DNA of 64,000 nt from Siphonodentalium dalli (GCA_032622095.1 CP136061.1:135245587-135309586), one strand, 5' to 3'. Counted from the stretch's first letter, positions 33,311 through 45,849 are shown. A program made the numbers and translations. Notes: generated from the sequence alone by a model not told the origin.

Positions 33311-33365
33311 ACAAACTTTTGAAAAGTTTGTTTCGCCGTGGCACTTACGGGCCACCGTAGGATTA

Positions 33366-33540
33366 AGAAGATATAGAAAGGTAATACATTTGGAGGGTCG
33401 GAATCAGAGCAGGCTAGGTTAACTACAAACCCACATATAGCGGATCTGATGTATACTTGTTGTAGACGTTCTGTTACCCCAACCGTGGGATTCCATGTCA
33501 GTAGCGCCAATCAGAACACACTATTGGTAGCCCCAAGTAG
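33366..33540 (+). repeat. Segment duplicated at 38249-38437
   Basis: Both copies read GGATTAAGAAGATA, AGAAAGGTAA, ACATTTGG, GTTAACTAC, CCCACATAT, ATACTTGTTGTAGAC, then AGCNCCAATCAGAAC and TAGCCCCAAG. Direct orientation, moderately diverged. No coding signal. Confidence 0.65.
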
Positions 33541-34560
33541 TCGGATTCCTTATGTCGAAAAAAATGGTCGCGCGTTTTCGGAATGTTAAAAGCGATATCA
33601 GAACAGTTTCTATACCACCAGTGTGTCTATTTTTAGAATCTACCTGTTTCCAGCTTGATATTTTAGTGGAAACAGGTTTGTGTGAGGCTTTTGTTTGTGT
33701 ACCCCTCTATTTTTTTCCCGTCCACCTGGTAATAAAAACATGCTATTACGCATAGCAAGTTCGGTGAGTGGCTTTCTTTGTTCTTGGAAATCGAAAAACA
33801 TGGGGAGATCTTGCCACAAATTACTTAATTACATATCTTAATGTGGAATTTTATCAAAAATCATCAGATGAATTGCATTTATGACTGCATTTTCAATTTT
33901 CTTTCCCAAATATTAAGGTATTGTATATTCTTAAAATTAGCTACATCACATATAGGCGAACATGAATAATCTACAAGGATATCTTGACAATATGCCACAA
34001 ACAAAACTTAGATACATCGATTTTTGGTAAATATATCGCAGAAAAGCTAACCCTACCCCCCACCCTCGCTGATTTCACAAGTCAGATTCCTTTGGTCGAA
34101 AACAACTGTCGCGCCATTTCGGATTGTCTAAGACGACATGCGAACGGTTTATTTATCAATAGCGTGTCTACTTTCAGAGTTTACATGTGTCCAGTTGAAA
34201 TGTTATTGGAAAAAAGAGTTTTTGGACTGTTTTAAGAATTTAAAGAGCGTTTGCTTATTATACAAATATTAATCCTCATAACTAACCTTCTGGTGGACTG
34301 TGCGAGTGAAATTAACAAACGTATCAAATATGGCGGTCTACTTTCAGAGTCTACTTGTTTCCAGTCTGACATTTTAGTGGAAACAAGTTGTTTGGACAGT
34401 TTAAAAAATTTAAAGAGCGTTTCCTGATTATACAGATATTAACTAACACGATTAGCCTTTTCATGAATTGTGCAAGTTGAAATTGTGCACATATGTCAAG
34501 TATGACTCTGAAGTGTATTTTTGAGAATGGTGTTGTCAGATAAGTCTCCACTGGTACAGT
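33541..34560 (+). repeat. Degenerate reiterated block
   Basis: Three diverged versions of a segment containing TCAGAATCTACCTGTTTCCAG and ATTTTAGTGGAAACA are seen at about 33633, 34175 and 34345. The 33541 and 34081 versions also share GTCGGATTCCTT..GTCGAAAA. No gene supported. Confidence 0.5.
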
Positions 34561-34999
34561 ACTACAGTTGCGAACAAAACTAACGTTGGGCCCTATAGAG
34601 AGTTTGACAATTTACTCAAATGTTCACAGTGGTGGAACTTAATGGCTTAATCATATATCCATGGCTCTTACATGTAATTTATCGTAACTACATGTGATTT
34701 TACAAAAATAACTTGCAATATAGTCAGGCCACCAGATACAGTAGTTCATAAAAATGTGGTTCACATCAATCATATACATCACAAAAAATCACGTGCTTTA
34801 GTGATAATGTCCACTATTATACAAATGTAATGTTTATCAAGTTTCAGGATGTCGTTGTAAAATTGATTGATGGTGTTTTTTCATCAATTGACAAAATTAA
34901 TGTCTATTGCCAGGACGAAGTACCGCATAATACGGAGTTGTGTGCTAACAAATCTGGGAGTCATATTTATGTGTCAGTCAAAACTTTTAGGACATGGGA

Positions 35000-35560
35000 A
35001 TATTTTACGACATTCAGTATATCTTGGGGCCACCCTACAACACCAATTATACCACATCAAACGGTTAAGGGGTCGAGAAATTGTATAGGTGTCATATTTG
35101 AACCCATCTGGGGTGGCCATTTTGGATCGGGGATGGTGAAAGCGGGTGAATATTTAGTTTGTCTCAGGAGTCACCCTACAACACACTGTATTCGACCTAA
35201 CATGGGGGAGGGATTGAATGGTACCATATATGGACCCCTCTGATCAGTTATCATTTTCGCTCGAGTGGGCTGAAGGTGTGAAAATTTAGCTTCGGTACAA
35301 CACCCTTTATTTGATCGATATCGGTCAAGTGACCGAGAAATAATGTGTACTCCATTTGACCCCTTCTGAGCGGCGACCATTTTGGATCGGGTATGGTTGA
35401 AAGGGGTGAATATTTATAAGTTTGTTTTGGGCCCACCCTACAAAACCCCTTATTTGACTTAAATCGGCCAATATGCCGAGAGAAATGGCATTCCCATTCG
35501 ATCCCTTGTGGTAAAAACTAATGAATATTCAGTTTGTCTTGGAGACACCTGACCCATGTT
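35000..35560 (+). repeat. Tandem repeat, about 170-210 bp units
   Basis: CACCCTACAACAC, GACCGAGAAAT, CCATTTTGGATCGGG and GGTGAATATTTA recur in order three times (about 35033, 35175 and 35413 onward). The 138-codon frame beginning at 34830 runs into this and is not considered a gene. Confidence 0.6.
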
Positions 35561-38248
35561 TCCTCGTTCTCTCTGGGCTATAGTTTATATCGTCCATATC
35601 TCCATAGAGCCCGGGTCCCACACCAAAAGAGGTTTATGTAGTAGCTTCTCTGCGATCGTACACATTGTTTCTAAAACATCATGAAGTTAGTATAACCATA
35701 CCGCAAAGGTATCTGGATATATGCAAAGGTCAATCAGTTATTTCGTGGCCACGAACTAGTATTTCGTGACCACGAATTAGTTATTTCTTGACCACGAATT
35801 AATATGTCCTAAACCAGCCACCGTAGCTTATGGATCATTCTGTTTTAGTATTAAATTTGGGAAACCTGACCAGCATCAATGTAACAAATACAACAACTCA
35901 TCTATGCCAATGATATGTTTAGCCATATAGATGTGGATAGGGTGGTATTTAAAAATGTTAAACAATGTTATCATGTCCATATATATTGCTAAATATTGCT
36001 GGGCTTATATAGATGGTTGTTCTATAATTCCTGGTCGGGTTTATCCAAATTGGGAGTTTAAATTATGTTCTTGATCAAGAAAACACTTTCTCCGACCACT
36101 CGATACCTCCCCCGGGATACATGTTTCACATACTACATTAACATCTTAGTCAACATAATAAATCTCTCCCTCAAATCCTTTGCCACAAGAATAAAAATAA
36201 ATTGTCAGTATAAATAGGTAAGACATCTCTGGACACTTTCTAACAGATAATTTGTTTATAAGAAGATATATATGTGCATTATGTGATTGGTCTTATATAT
36301 AGTATAACACAGTAAGATGCAAGTGACACAGTGCGGAAACAATACTGTGTCGAAGAACATATATAGTTAAGGGGACCCTTCCATCATTCTTCAAACTGTA
36401 TCATGACTCCATCTGTTGTGAACAGACCATCGACTTAGGCTTAATGGATCGTTCTCCCCCAATAATATACTTGGCTTTGAACCGATCAATGCTTATATAC
36501 TTTATCGTGGTATTTTCCCGTAAATTAGATAGTGTCTATAGTCGGATGGTATTGGTTATGTTCAAATGGTGACACAGATATGAAACTGTACATGATTGTG
36601 CCCCATGAGCCATTGATAATTATAAGATCGATAAACTTAGTCTAGGAAATTACCACGAATTCAGTGGAAATTGCAAATATAGCTTATATGGTCGTAATTC
36701 AACGTTTGCGTTTCCGATAAGTTAATACCCAAACTGTGAAAATTGAGATATACCTGGTCGTCAAAGTGAACCAGATGTCTTACTTAAGGTTAGCAACGGT
36801 TGCTAATCAAATACCACAATTGTGTACTAATCATTCATTGGTATTGCCTTAATTTAGTCAGTGTCTAATCACATGGTGCTGGTTTTGTTCAAAGTTGGGC
36901 ACATGCATCTAAACCTATATATGCAGCCATGTTCTGCATAGGCCACTAATCATTATAAGATCGGGAGACTTTGCCACCGGTCCCTATAGCTCATTAGTAA
37001 CGGTTACTAAGCACCTACTCGGAATGCAACTATGGTTGATACCTATTTTACTCATTAAGCTCTACTTTAGTGGAAATTAGAATTTACTTGATTTTCACAG
37101 CTATACACGAAGCGTGGAGATTAACTGTGGTAAGAATATTGATGGTGAATGTTGGGTTTCAGTTGCTGTACTGAAGTTGGCCAAATTTAACTGGCGTGGG
37201 ATGTGTGAAAGCAAAGATCTCAGCTGCACAGAAATGTCCGTTTGTCAGTAGCACAAATCCTTCGAAAAAACAGATTCTCTCAGTGCATGTGGGATAGACT
37301 CCGATGACCACGATTGAGTTAATGACAATGAACAACTACCATCTATACCGGTGTATTTGTATACACCCCGTTATGATGAACGATGTGGTTTTAAAACTAG
37401 TCAGTGGACAACAAGACAGACAAGTATAAAATAAAACAATGATGTAATATGTAATCACACCGTGAACAGTCTTGTTGTGAACTGCATATTATCGAAATTA
37501 CAAAACCATTCGACACTTACTTTTGCCAATTACTGTATCTTGAGGCATAACTATATCATATGTTGCAACTATTAAATCACGGATAGTTACAGTGGGTCAA
37601 ACACGAGTGTTAAAATTCATATATAGTTGCGCACGATTGCCAATAAGTGATATTACAATCAACGTTTGAGCATAACACGAAATTCCCCATAAGGTTATGT
37701 GTTAAATTTTGATCGCAACTGTAGCCAGCAAAGAATTATCTTATCACATCCATTTTTTTTAAACTACGTCTGTGTTTCATACTTAGTATTTTTTTTAGGA
37801 ATATCAGTACGCGCATATCATCATACGCAAAATGGCGCCATTTATCCAAAGTACTAGAATTTCCATAGGGCTCAGTGATAAATTTTGATCACAACTGTAG
37901 CCAACAAGAATGAACCGATCACATCAAAAATTTCAAAATTACATGTAATGGTCATATATAGTAGGTTGGAGAAGTTTCAAATCGCACCGATCACCATACG
38001 CCAGATGGCACCATCTATCGTTTTCTGTAAATACGAAACGCTCTCTAAATTATGTTGACCCCGATATAGGCCGACCCGCCAAAATTCAAGAATGGAAACA
38101 AGTCAATCCTGAAAACACACCTACTAGGCATACATAATCCATTTTCAGATCGCTTTTAACAAACCAAAAATGCAAAATGACATAAGGAATCCGACTAAAG
38201 TTAAAAGTGTCCAACTGAAGCTTAACGCGATGTGATATAATTTGAGGA
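35561..38248. other. Noncoding intronic stretch
   Basis: Short local repeats only: TATTTCGTGACCACGAATTAG three times at 35739-35810; TTGATCACAACTGTAGCCA-like text at 37711 and 37891. The 36530-37020 segment resembles 44560-45300. No exon recognised. Confidence 0.5.
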
Positions 38249-38437
38249 TTAAGCTGGATTAAGAAGATAGAAAGGTAAAACATTTGGGTGGTCGGTGTCG
38301 GTGTCGGACTAAGTTAACTACTGACCCACATATGAATAGTGGGTGTGACTTATACTTGTTGTAGACTTACTATTCCCGAACCATAGGATTCATTGTGAAT
38401 AGCTCCAATCAGAACTCACTATTAGTAGCCCCAAGAT
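38249..38437 (+). repeat. Second copy of the 33366-33540 segment
   Basis: Shares the ordered blocks listed for 33366-33540, beginning at GGATTAAGAAGATA. Ends 35 bp before a TA-MITE. Confidence 0.65.
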
Positions 38438-38472
38438 AAACATGTCCAATCGAAGCGTAACACAATGTGATA

Positions 38473-38687
38473 CAGTAATGCTCTAAATAATCGATTCCTT
38501 AACCACAGCAGAATCATGGGTAACTTTTCAGGATTTAGTTGGAAATATGGCTTGTTGCCATTCATCCGAAAGCTCTCACAGAGAGCTTTCCGATGAATGG
38601 CAACAAGCCATATTTCCAACTATACATCCTGAAAAGTTACCTATAATTCTGCTTTGGTTCAGGAGTCGATTATTTAGGGAATTACTG
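38473..38687. mobile_element. Palindromic TA-MITE, copy 2
   Basis: CAGTAATGCTCTAAATAATC at one end and GATTATTTAGGGAATTACTG at the other, with TA outside both ends. Long hairpin centred on GAGAGCTTTCCGATGAATGG. Inside PM20D1 intron 2, about 1.06 kb before exon 3. Confidence 0.8.
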
Positions 38688-39745
38688 TACATGTATAATT
38701 TGAGGGAAGCTCCATGCTTCCAGGAAATGACATATTGACGAGACTACGATAGATTCAGCAGTATGTTATCGGTATGACTCTGAGTATATGTTTACACAGA
38801 CTGGAGTCTGACCAACAAATAAGACAATTAAAATAATTTTAAAAATTATATAGGATACGCCTGTGTCCAGATCTGGTGGATTAACGTTCTTTGGTCGAGA
38901 GTCGTTGACCATGAGAAAGTGTTTTCTTTTTTGCCTTCTCCTTCTTGATGTGTTCAAGTCTAATCATATTCATGTGTCTCAGCTTATGATTTTGTCATGC
39001 TTTTAGCAATGGCTGCTTCGACTTCGTTCTTTTTGTATGTGTGAACAATTATTTGAGATCTGTGCTTTTTTAGACAAATTCCGTCGGGATTGAGCGAGCT
39101 CATCGGTTAGTTAAATTTTATTAGTTCGAAATTATCAGATCTGGCAAATATGCCATTTATAATCTGCTCTTTTCGTGAACGAAGAACAAAATATTTCAAC
39201 ACTGTCACTTTTTTCTGACAACTGTATCTTTAAAATAGAAGAACAATTATGTGGATGCTTGAAGTTAACCCTTCCATGACTGGAGCTTCCTGAAATTTTA
39301 CAAAAACCCTGTGCCAATACATTCTCTTATATTTGTGATATAGGGAGCTTCGCATATATAAGAGAATACTTGTAGTCCAGTGCATTCTCTTATATATGTG
39401 AGGCTCCCTATATATATCGGAACAGATTTCTGAGCTGATGTGTGTGGTTCTCTAGTTTCTTGGATTCCATAGGCTGGTGCAACAGATATTTCCACAGAAA
39501 TGGTTTCTTATGGTGTAGCAAGAAAACATCCACCAAATATAGTTGCAATAGTTCCCAGTAGTGCTTACGAGCAATATGAATTGGCAAAAAGTTGTTTTAC
39601 ATTAGTCATATTTAACTAAGGCATTTGCCAGACCATGCAGGTTATGGAATTTTCATCTCCTCCAAAACCATAATATGTTGACTTAATTTTGTATAAACGC
39701 GCATCAGTTATTATTATTGAAATATTTATGTGTGACAATTTTCAG

Positions 39746-39832
39746 GGAATACTTGAGGCACTGGAATTTCTTTTGAGAAAAGGTACCAAGCCACAGAGAT
39801 CATTCTACATTGGGTTTGGACATGATGAGGAG
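39746..39832 (+). CDS. PM20D1: PM20D1 exon 3 (catalytic Glu exon)
   Basis: Acceptor ATTTTCAG, donor GTAAAAG; 87 bp, phase 0 at both ends. Residues 171-199: [13 protein letters not shown], then [12 protein letters not shown]. Glu198 is the M20 general base and Glu199 a metal ligand (DEE motif). Length and position match the family exactly. A TA-MITE begins 17 bp after the donor. Confidence 0.92.
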
Positions 39833-39849
39833 GTAAAAGAAGATACTTA

Positions 39850-39994
39850 CAGTAATGCCCTAAATAATCGACTCCTTAACTCAGTGAGAGATTTCTGATG
39901 AATGGCAGGCAACAAGCCATATTTCCGACTAAATCCTGAAAAATTACCCATAATTCTCCTGTGGTTAAGGAGTCGATTATTTAGGGCATTACTG
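39850..39994. mobile_element. Palindromic TA-MITE, copy 3, next to exon 3
   Basis: Begins CAGTAATGCCCTAAATAATC and ends GGGCATTACTG; TA precedes it, while the right side is TT. Shortened in the middle. Separated from the exon 3 donor by 17 bp. Confidence 0.8.
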
Positions 39995-40231
39995 TTTTTT
40001 CGGTGTGTAATATAACTGGCATAGCATATTATTTTGGGAAATCGAATATTGGCAAAAATCTATACAATTTAATATTTTGTTTAGCATGTTGCTATGCCCA
40101 CTCTATCTTGTTAATGAACGATATAAAGTTACATTTCGTTGCTCTTCGCATGTGTTCCAAACAATGTGATGAGCTAATATTGGTCCTTCATCATGCAGTA
40201 ATGCTGTAAATGTAATTCCATTTCCAGCCAA

Positions 40232-40625
40232 ACCTGCAAATAGTGGTTCTGTCATTTTCAGAATGAGGTCCCGAGAGGGTGAAATTAGTGATGCTGTCCC
40301 GCATAGCAGGCTAGTATCACCAAATTCACCCTCTGGAGACCTCAATCTGCTTAGGCCTCATCTTCTGGGAAGTATCTATAGTCTCAAATTAACAGTGTTT
40401 TTAGTTACTTTTTCCCTTCCCTTTCTATACCCCCTAATTTGCAGAAGATAAAATACATAATCGAGCTCACTTATGGGTTAGCATTACCAACTTCAACTGG
40501 GGAACTTCAATCTGATCTTAGGTCTCCCAGAGCAGTTGAGGCATAAGCAGAATGAGGTTCCCAGAGGGTGAACTTGGTGATGCTAGCATGGGATAGCATC
40601 ACTAAATTCACCCTCATTAATATAT
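40232..40625. repeat. Long two-hairpin copy of the CAAGCCTTG family
   Basis: GAATGAGGTCCCGAGAGGGTG opens the first hairpin (40261-40345); the middle segment has CTTCTGGGAAGTATCTATAG and GGAACTTCAATCTGATC; a partial second hairpin ends near 40615. Confidence 0.6.
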
Positions 40626-41504
40626 TCTTGTGGAAATGTTGTAACTATTATTTCTAAATTATAACCTACAACGAAGGCCAGCCATGCCTTTAAGACTTAT
40701 AGCGCCCGCTCTCCCGTGGCGAAGCCGCGGAAGCGAAGCGACCTAGGGTATACGTATGCGAATATGAGATATACTAATCGACTTTTTCAGCCACTCTAAA
40801 AGTAGATTAAATTACCTAAAGTAGAATAATTTATTCATAATTCAAAGGTCAGCGGAGTCCAAAAATGATTGTTGGCGACGGCCGCCATTTTGTTTTGATT
40901 AATGCCACCTCGAAATGTGTAATTGGGCAAAATGCTCCAGGGCAAAAATTAAAAACTTTGATCTAGCAACTGTTAGCTATACTTCATCATATGTAGGAAC
41001 ATCATGCTCCTAAAGCCAAATATATTTTCAAAAAGTGAATGTAAATTGAACAAAAGCTCTGGTTAACATAAAAGTTAAATTGCATGAAAAAGTTTTGTTT
41101 ACATATTTCATAAAATTATTAAAAATATTTACCCCGAAAGAGGAATCTAGCAACCTTGCTGGCCGTTTACATATTATCTTCAATTTTCTAACGGTATTTC
41201 CACCTAAAAGATTGATGAAATATTCTCAAAGTTCAAGGCCGACAAACGGAAACTTTAAGTTCCGATTGAAAGATCGCAGAGTCATTTTAAGATTGCTTCT
41301 TGGGAAACCAGTACAGGCGTCATGACATCAAGACGTACATCGTGACGTCACTACCTACACCGGCGCGCAAAATTCCAGACAGGACTGCGTCGATGGCCAG
41401 ACAGCTGAGACTCGTATTACATGGCAGGCTAAATATCCACATTTACGTTATATGTGATTATTTACATACATTGTATATATATCATTTACTTGTGTCCCAT
41501 TATA

Positions 41505-42253
41505 AGGGTGGATACACACATGCATGTAATTTCCAATAATTGACAACATATATCACCTGCGCGCGAGCGGTTCATTGTTAACAGGCCAGACAAGTGAGTA
41601 GTGCTAAGCGAAGTCAAATTGTCTTCTATCAGTACATTTAAGGCCAGTGCAAAACATGTCTTCTCTTACGGATGCGGAAATTAGTCAAGTCTGTGTGATA
41701 TCTGGCATTTTATTAATGCACGAACACCAGAAGCCATAGCCTACGTCTGGCATATACAGGCTTGACGTAGAACATTTTCAACCATGATGCTTGTTTGTGT
41801 GGGGTCTCGAAAGCTTCAAATCGCTAAGGGACTTAGTTGAATGTATCGGTCGGAATAATCTGGGCAAGAATGTACAATATGATATGTTTTACTTAAATAG
41901 CTCAGAGGTAGCCACCCCCGCCTGGTAGCTTTCGGGGTCATATATAGCCCCTGCATGCGTCGGGGAAATCCTAATCCACCACTGCTATAAATAAGAGAGG
42001 ACTGGTAATTATTTAAATAGAAAGTCTACCACATGGGTTATCACACGAACAATTATTTTAAGTGGCCTGGCGACTCGGTCCAAGATAAAGGCTTATCTAC
42101 ATTCCGACTTAATTATAACTAGAAATCAGTGCGTTCAACACGTAGGCAATGATTGGGTTGTCAGTGGACACATATTACATCGTCTGTATGATCCATGTAA
42201 AACGCCATATACACGATAATTACAGAGATTACATGCATGTGTGTATCCACCCT
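41505..42253. mobile_element. TIR element with 26-bp ends and TA flank
   Basis: Ends AGGGTGGATACACACATGCA and TGCATGTGTGTATCCACCCT are perfect inverted repeats continuing through GTAAT. TA lies just outside both ends (41503-41504, 42254-42255). The interior has no recognised coding sequence. A TA duplication suggests a Tc1/mariner-like origin. Confidence 0.65.
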
Positions 42254-42400
42254 TAGGGTTTATCATCAAATCCTTCTATACAGATAACAATTCATCCGAT
42301 AATTCCATAAACAGAAACAAGCGGGCGCAAATTACGTTTACGTACATGATCATATTATTTACTGTTTTACTGTGCAACGAGCTGGAGTTCTAATTTATTT

Positions 42401-42826
42401 TTAGGAGATGAATTTATAAATATTTGAAAGCCCTTGATACATCGTTACCCATTTCTTTACACAACACTCAAAATTAGGAAAAATATCCCACAACAAATTT
42501 AATGCTTCGCCATTGTAGATTCCACATGTTGCCACAGCGTTTCCCTTGGCATTGCTTATTGTCATGCCCAATTCCGAGGGCTGCTTTACAAAATACTCAT
42601 TGACGAGTAGTTCTCTTAGGTAATGTTCAGATAATACGTTCAACATAGGCCATTTGTTGAACTTATTATCTGAACATATCCCACAGAATAATAGGTATGC
42701 TTTTGCACTTGTGTTATCAATTTGTCTGTCATTTCGACTCATTTGCTTATATTTTTCTTGAACATCCCTCCAGATGAATAATATACAATTCCAATGTATT
42801 CTTTTATAACTGATGGGAGAAACCAT
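42401..42826 (-). CDS. Hypothetical 141-residue protein or exon
   Basis: ATG at 42826 (CAT on the plus strand), TAA at 42401-42403. The protein is not low complexity and has several Cys and Trp (FCGICSDNKFNKW, ATCGIYNGE, CCVKKW). A splice-acceptor-like TTTCTCCCATCAG lies within its first codons on the minus strand, so it could instead be a terminal exon. No family recognised. It is intronic to PM20D1 and antisense, and could be a remnant of a mobile element. Confidence 0.3.
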   Translation of the reverse strand: MVSPISYKRIHWNCILFIWRDVQEKYKQMSRNDRQIDNTSAKAYLLFCGICSDNKFNKWPMLNVLSEHYLRELLVNEYFVKQPSELGMTISNAKGNAVATCGIYNGEALNLLWDIFPNFECCVKKWVTMYQGLSNIYKFIS

Positions 42827-42865
42827 TTAGTAAAGAAACGGTTACCGTGTAGCCCCTTTGATGTA

Positions 42866-43103
42866 CAGTAATGTCCTATAAAATAATCGACTCCTTAACC
42901 ACAGCAGAATTATGGATAACTTTTCAGGATTTAGTCGGAAATAAGGCTTGTTGCATTCATTGGAAAGCTCTCACTGAGAGCTTTCCGATGAATGGCAACA
43001 AGCCATATTTCCGACTGGTAACTTTTCAGGATTTAGTCTAAATCCTGAAAAGTTACCCATAATTCTGCTTTGGTTAAGGAGTCAATTATTTAGGGCATTA
43101 CTG
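42866..43103. mobile_element. Palindromic TA-MITE, copy 4, upstream of exon 4
   Basis: CAGTAATGTCCTATAAAATA ... GGGCATTACTG with TA on both sides. It has an extra internal GGTAACTTTTCAGGATTTAG repeat. It ends 75 bp before exon 4, and its hairpin could sit at the branch-site region. Confidence 0.8.
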
Positions 43104-43178
43104 TATACAATATTTCCCGTGAATTTATATTATCACACCTTTTTGTTCTTTAAAATCTCAATTGTGCTGTTTCTACAG

Positions 43179-43315
43179 GTAAGTGGCCATGATGGTGCAG
43201 CTGCTATCAGCAGACTACTGTCATCTCGTGGTGTGGAGAAATTAGAATATGTCATTGATGAAGGACTTCAAGTTATACAGGGAATTGTTCTTGGCATACA
43301 GTCACCAGTAGCCCT
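43179..43315 (+). CDS. PM20D1: PM20D1 exon 4 (metal-ligand Asp exon)
   Basis: Acceptor TTTCTACAG, donor GTATGT; phase 0 in, phase 2 out. Residues 200-244 plus two bases: VSGHDGAAAISRLLSSRGVE and YVIDEGLQVIQG, then SPVAL. Asp226 in the IDEG motif is the expected second metal ligand. Joining CT to the A of exon 5 gives Leu. Confidence 0.92.
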
Positions 43316-43894
43316 GTATGTATTACAAACTGTGTTTTAATTACAGCGCCTTGTATATACTCATAGTACTAGTAGCTACATTTCTTCATAAGTTATACAA
43401 CCAGAAAATCAGTTGAATTTTGTTTCTTTCAAATTATCGTTTGACAATGTTTTTAGGTAATGTGAAATGGGAAGACAAATATATTCTCATCCACATCTGA
43501 CCCTATTTTTCTACTGAGATAAAATTTTTAACTGGATATTAATAATTTGGATGTCAAGATTTCTCATTTTTATCAAATGTAAAAGAACCGCATTTGTGGC
43601 TAAAATTTGATCAGTGAGCTTGCAGTTTTAAAGTTCATTATCAGTGAGATGCACAAAGCTTGTATATTATCAGTGTTTCCGCTAGGGGTTGGGGGAATGA
43701 GACCCCTATAGCCACTGGGGAAATTTCAGTCCATGTAACTAACTGAATATCAAGTATTACCACAAATTCTGAGCATCTACATGAATATATTAAAGTAGAT
43801 AGAGTCAAGGAATCATAATTGTTTTTTTATTGTAACAAACTGAAAGGTAATGAAGGTTGAATAATTACTGCAAGAGTTTTGTCATTTAATCAAG

Positions 43895-44300
43895 CCAAAA
43901 TGTTGTGTGTCTGTCATTTTAGTGATGCTATCCCACACAGCGGGCAAGCATCACCAAATTAACCCTCTGGAAACCCTATTCTGCTTAATCCTCATCTTCT
44001 GGGATGTAGCTATAGTCTTAATTTAACATTGTTGTTAGTTACTTTTCCCTTTTGGGGAGTTTCTATATCCCCTTATTTGCAGAAGATAAAATTCATAATC
44101 GAGGTGACTAATCAGTGAACATCACCAACTTCAACTAGGGAACTTCAATCTGATCCTAGGTCTCCAATAGCAGTTGAGGCCTAAGCAGAATGAGGTTCCC
44201 AGAGGGTGAATGTGGTGATGCTAACCCACCGTGCGTGATAGCATCACTAAATTCACCCTCTGGGGACCCCATTATGTGAATGACACACTATAATCAGGCT
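43895..44300. repeat. Long two-hairpin copy of the CAAGCCTTG family
   Basis: CAAGCCAAAATGTTGTGTG, then GTGATGCTATCCC, AAATTAACCCTCTGG, the middle ATCCCCTTATTTGCAGAAG segment and the second GAATGAGGTTCCCAGAGGG hairpin. Most diverged copy seen. Confidence 0.55.
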
Positions 44301-44559
44301 TGCATTTAATTGGCACTCTATATAATTGATATGTACATAGAAATTTTCCAACGTAAACTTCAAGTTAAATCTGCAGGTAAAACAATAGATCATGCCATGA
44401 ATCTCTACTCTGGCTAATGTCTGTAGAGTTCATATTCCACCAGTACAAAACCTGGGAACTTTTTGAAATTTTAACAGGTCAACTTATAAAGTCGAATAAC
44501 ACAGGAACCCTGGCTCCCCACAACGATCGACACCCTGACCCTGGACTCCCAGTGGTATT

Positions 44560-45300
44560 TTTTATATTGTGGCCAGTGTTTAGATGTATGGTGTTGTTTA
44601 TGTTCAAGTGGTGTCATATTTCTGAAACTTTAGATGTATGTTCCCCATGGACCACTGATTATTTTACGATCTGGTTACATTGCCACGTGGTCACACCCTA
44701 TTGTGAAATTTGAGATATATCTGGCCAGAAGTCTGATCCTAACTTGTATTTAAGGGTAGCAACGGTTGCTAAGCAAATACCCCAAATGATCGAATGACAC
44801 CATTGCCCTGTGAATCCAATTGTATTATGCCCCAATTTAGACATTCTTGGCATGCACATGCTGATGGTTATGTTCAAATGGTGCTACAGGTCTGAAATTT
44901 TACAGGTATGTTCCCATGGGCCACTGTGTATTTTTTTTAGAACGGTATACTTTGCCACACGATCACTCCCTGGTAACGGTTTCTAAGCAACTACCCGGAA
45001 CTGAAAGTATAATGCAATTATAGCATATAGCGTCGTATAATTCCGCGCTAAGAAACGGCATTTTCTATGCAGTCAATACCCTATGGTGAAACTGGAGATA
45101 CATCAGGTCAGAAGATTGAACCTACATGTAGTTTGTATTTAACGGTATCAATGGTTGCTAAGCATATAGCTCAAGTGATCGAATGACACCACTTCCCTGT
45201 GCATTCAATGGCATTACGTCCAGTTTTAGACATCGCATATAGGGCACGGTGATGGTCATGTTCAAATGGTGCCACGTGTTGACCACATGTTTGTAATGTG
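44560..45300 (+). repeat. Diverged direct repeats
   Basis: GGTTATGTTCAAATGGTG-like text at about 44601, 44865 and 45250, with GTAGCAACGGTTGCTAAGC and TTCCCATGGGCCACTG between. Similar blocks lie at 36540-37020. Unclassified; no coding frame. Confidence 0.5.
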
Positions 45301-45849
45301 CACGCGCAAGTAAATTGGACTAGATGGTATTGTGACCATGCAACCCATTTCCACAGTACTACTCTGGTGCAATGTCAAACGTGCAGCTGTATAACGCAAA
45401 TTTATGTACTATGGAGATCCTTGATATGATTGTATCATTTCACAAAAATCCATACATTTATCATTTTATCCTATGCGCATGTGTGAAACAAATCGACTCA
45501 AATAAGTAACTGCGTGCGCCTTCCTCACATATGACAGAACACTGATTATGTATACAATACTAATTTAAACCAAAAAGAGTGATCGAAATGGTGTCTTTCT
45601 ACAATCCTGCGAACCGCAACAATGTAGAGCTTTACCCGAATCGCTTCAAATAATGTACGTTTGTTGAATTCTGCACTGTTCGCATGCGCATGTTTTTCTG
45701 CCCCAACTAGTCGGCAACAAACTCATACACATGCACCCATGGCACTGCTGAAGTTCCTTGGGATCATTTACATAGATATAAGTGGATATACCAATGGTTA
45801 TAACATGTATACACATGCTACATAGGTTTATGATGTCACTGAATGCTGC

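Larger units (their letters stand above)
25851..33359. mobile_element. 7.5-kb foldback element with 23-bp minisatellite arms and 6-bp duplication
   Basis: Left end TACGGTGGCCCGTAAGTGCC and right end GGCACTTACGGGCCACCGTA are exact inverted repeats. Both continue through GCCGTGAAC/GTTCACGGC into arrays of ACTTTTCACTCACGGCAAAACAA-type units in opposite orientation. GGATTA flanks both ends (25845-25850, 33360-33365). The interior holds a dispersed-repeat copy, a palindromic-family copy, a TTAA element (29811-30699), a LINE tail and an ATC microsatellite. A stray unit of the 23-mer lies inside at about 32577-32613. No transposase recognised. The termini resemble those of 61059-61936 (TAYGG, GGCCC), which also has a 6-bp duplication. 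Confidence 0.8.
25769..39745 (+). other. PM20D1: PM20D1 intron 2 (14.0 kb)
   Basis: GTAAGT donor, TTTTCAG acceptor. Over half is the 7.5-kb foldback element at 25851. The rest (33366-38472) shows diverged internal repeats and no supported gene. Confidence 0.8.

Noticed and set aside
34830-35243. 138-codon plus-strand frame
   Set aside because: Its second half is a noncoding tandem repeat whose other units are not open in that frame.
41897-41990. tRNA-like text TAGCTCAGAGGTAG
   Set aside because: Resembles a tRNA D-arm/box A, but no box B (GGTTCGANNCC) follows and no cloverleaf with an acceptor stem can be drawn.
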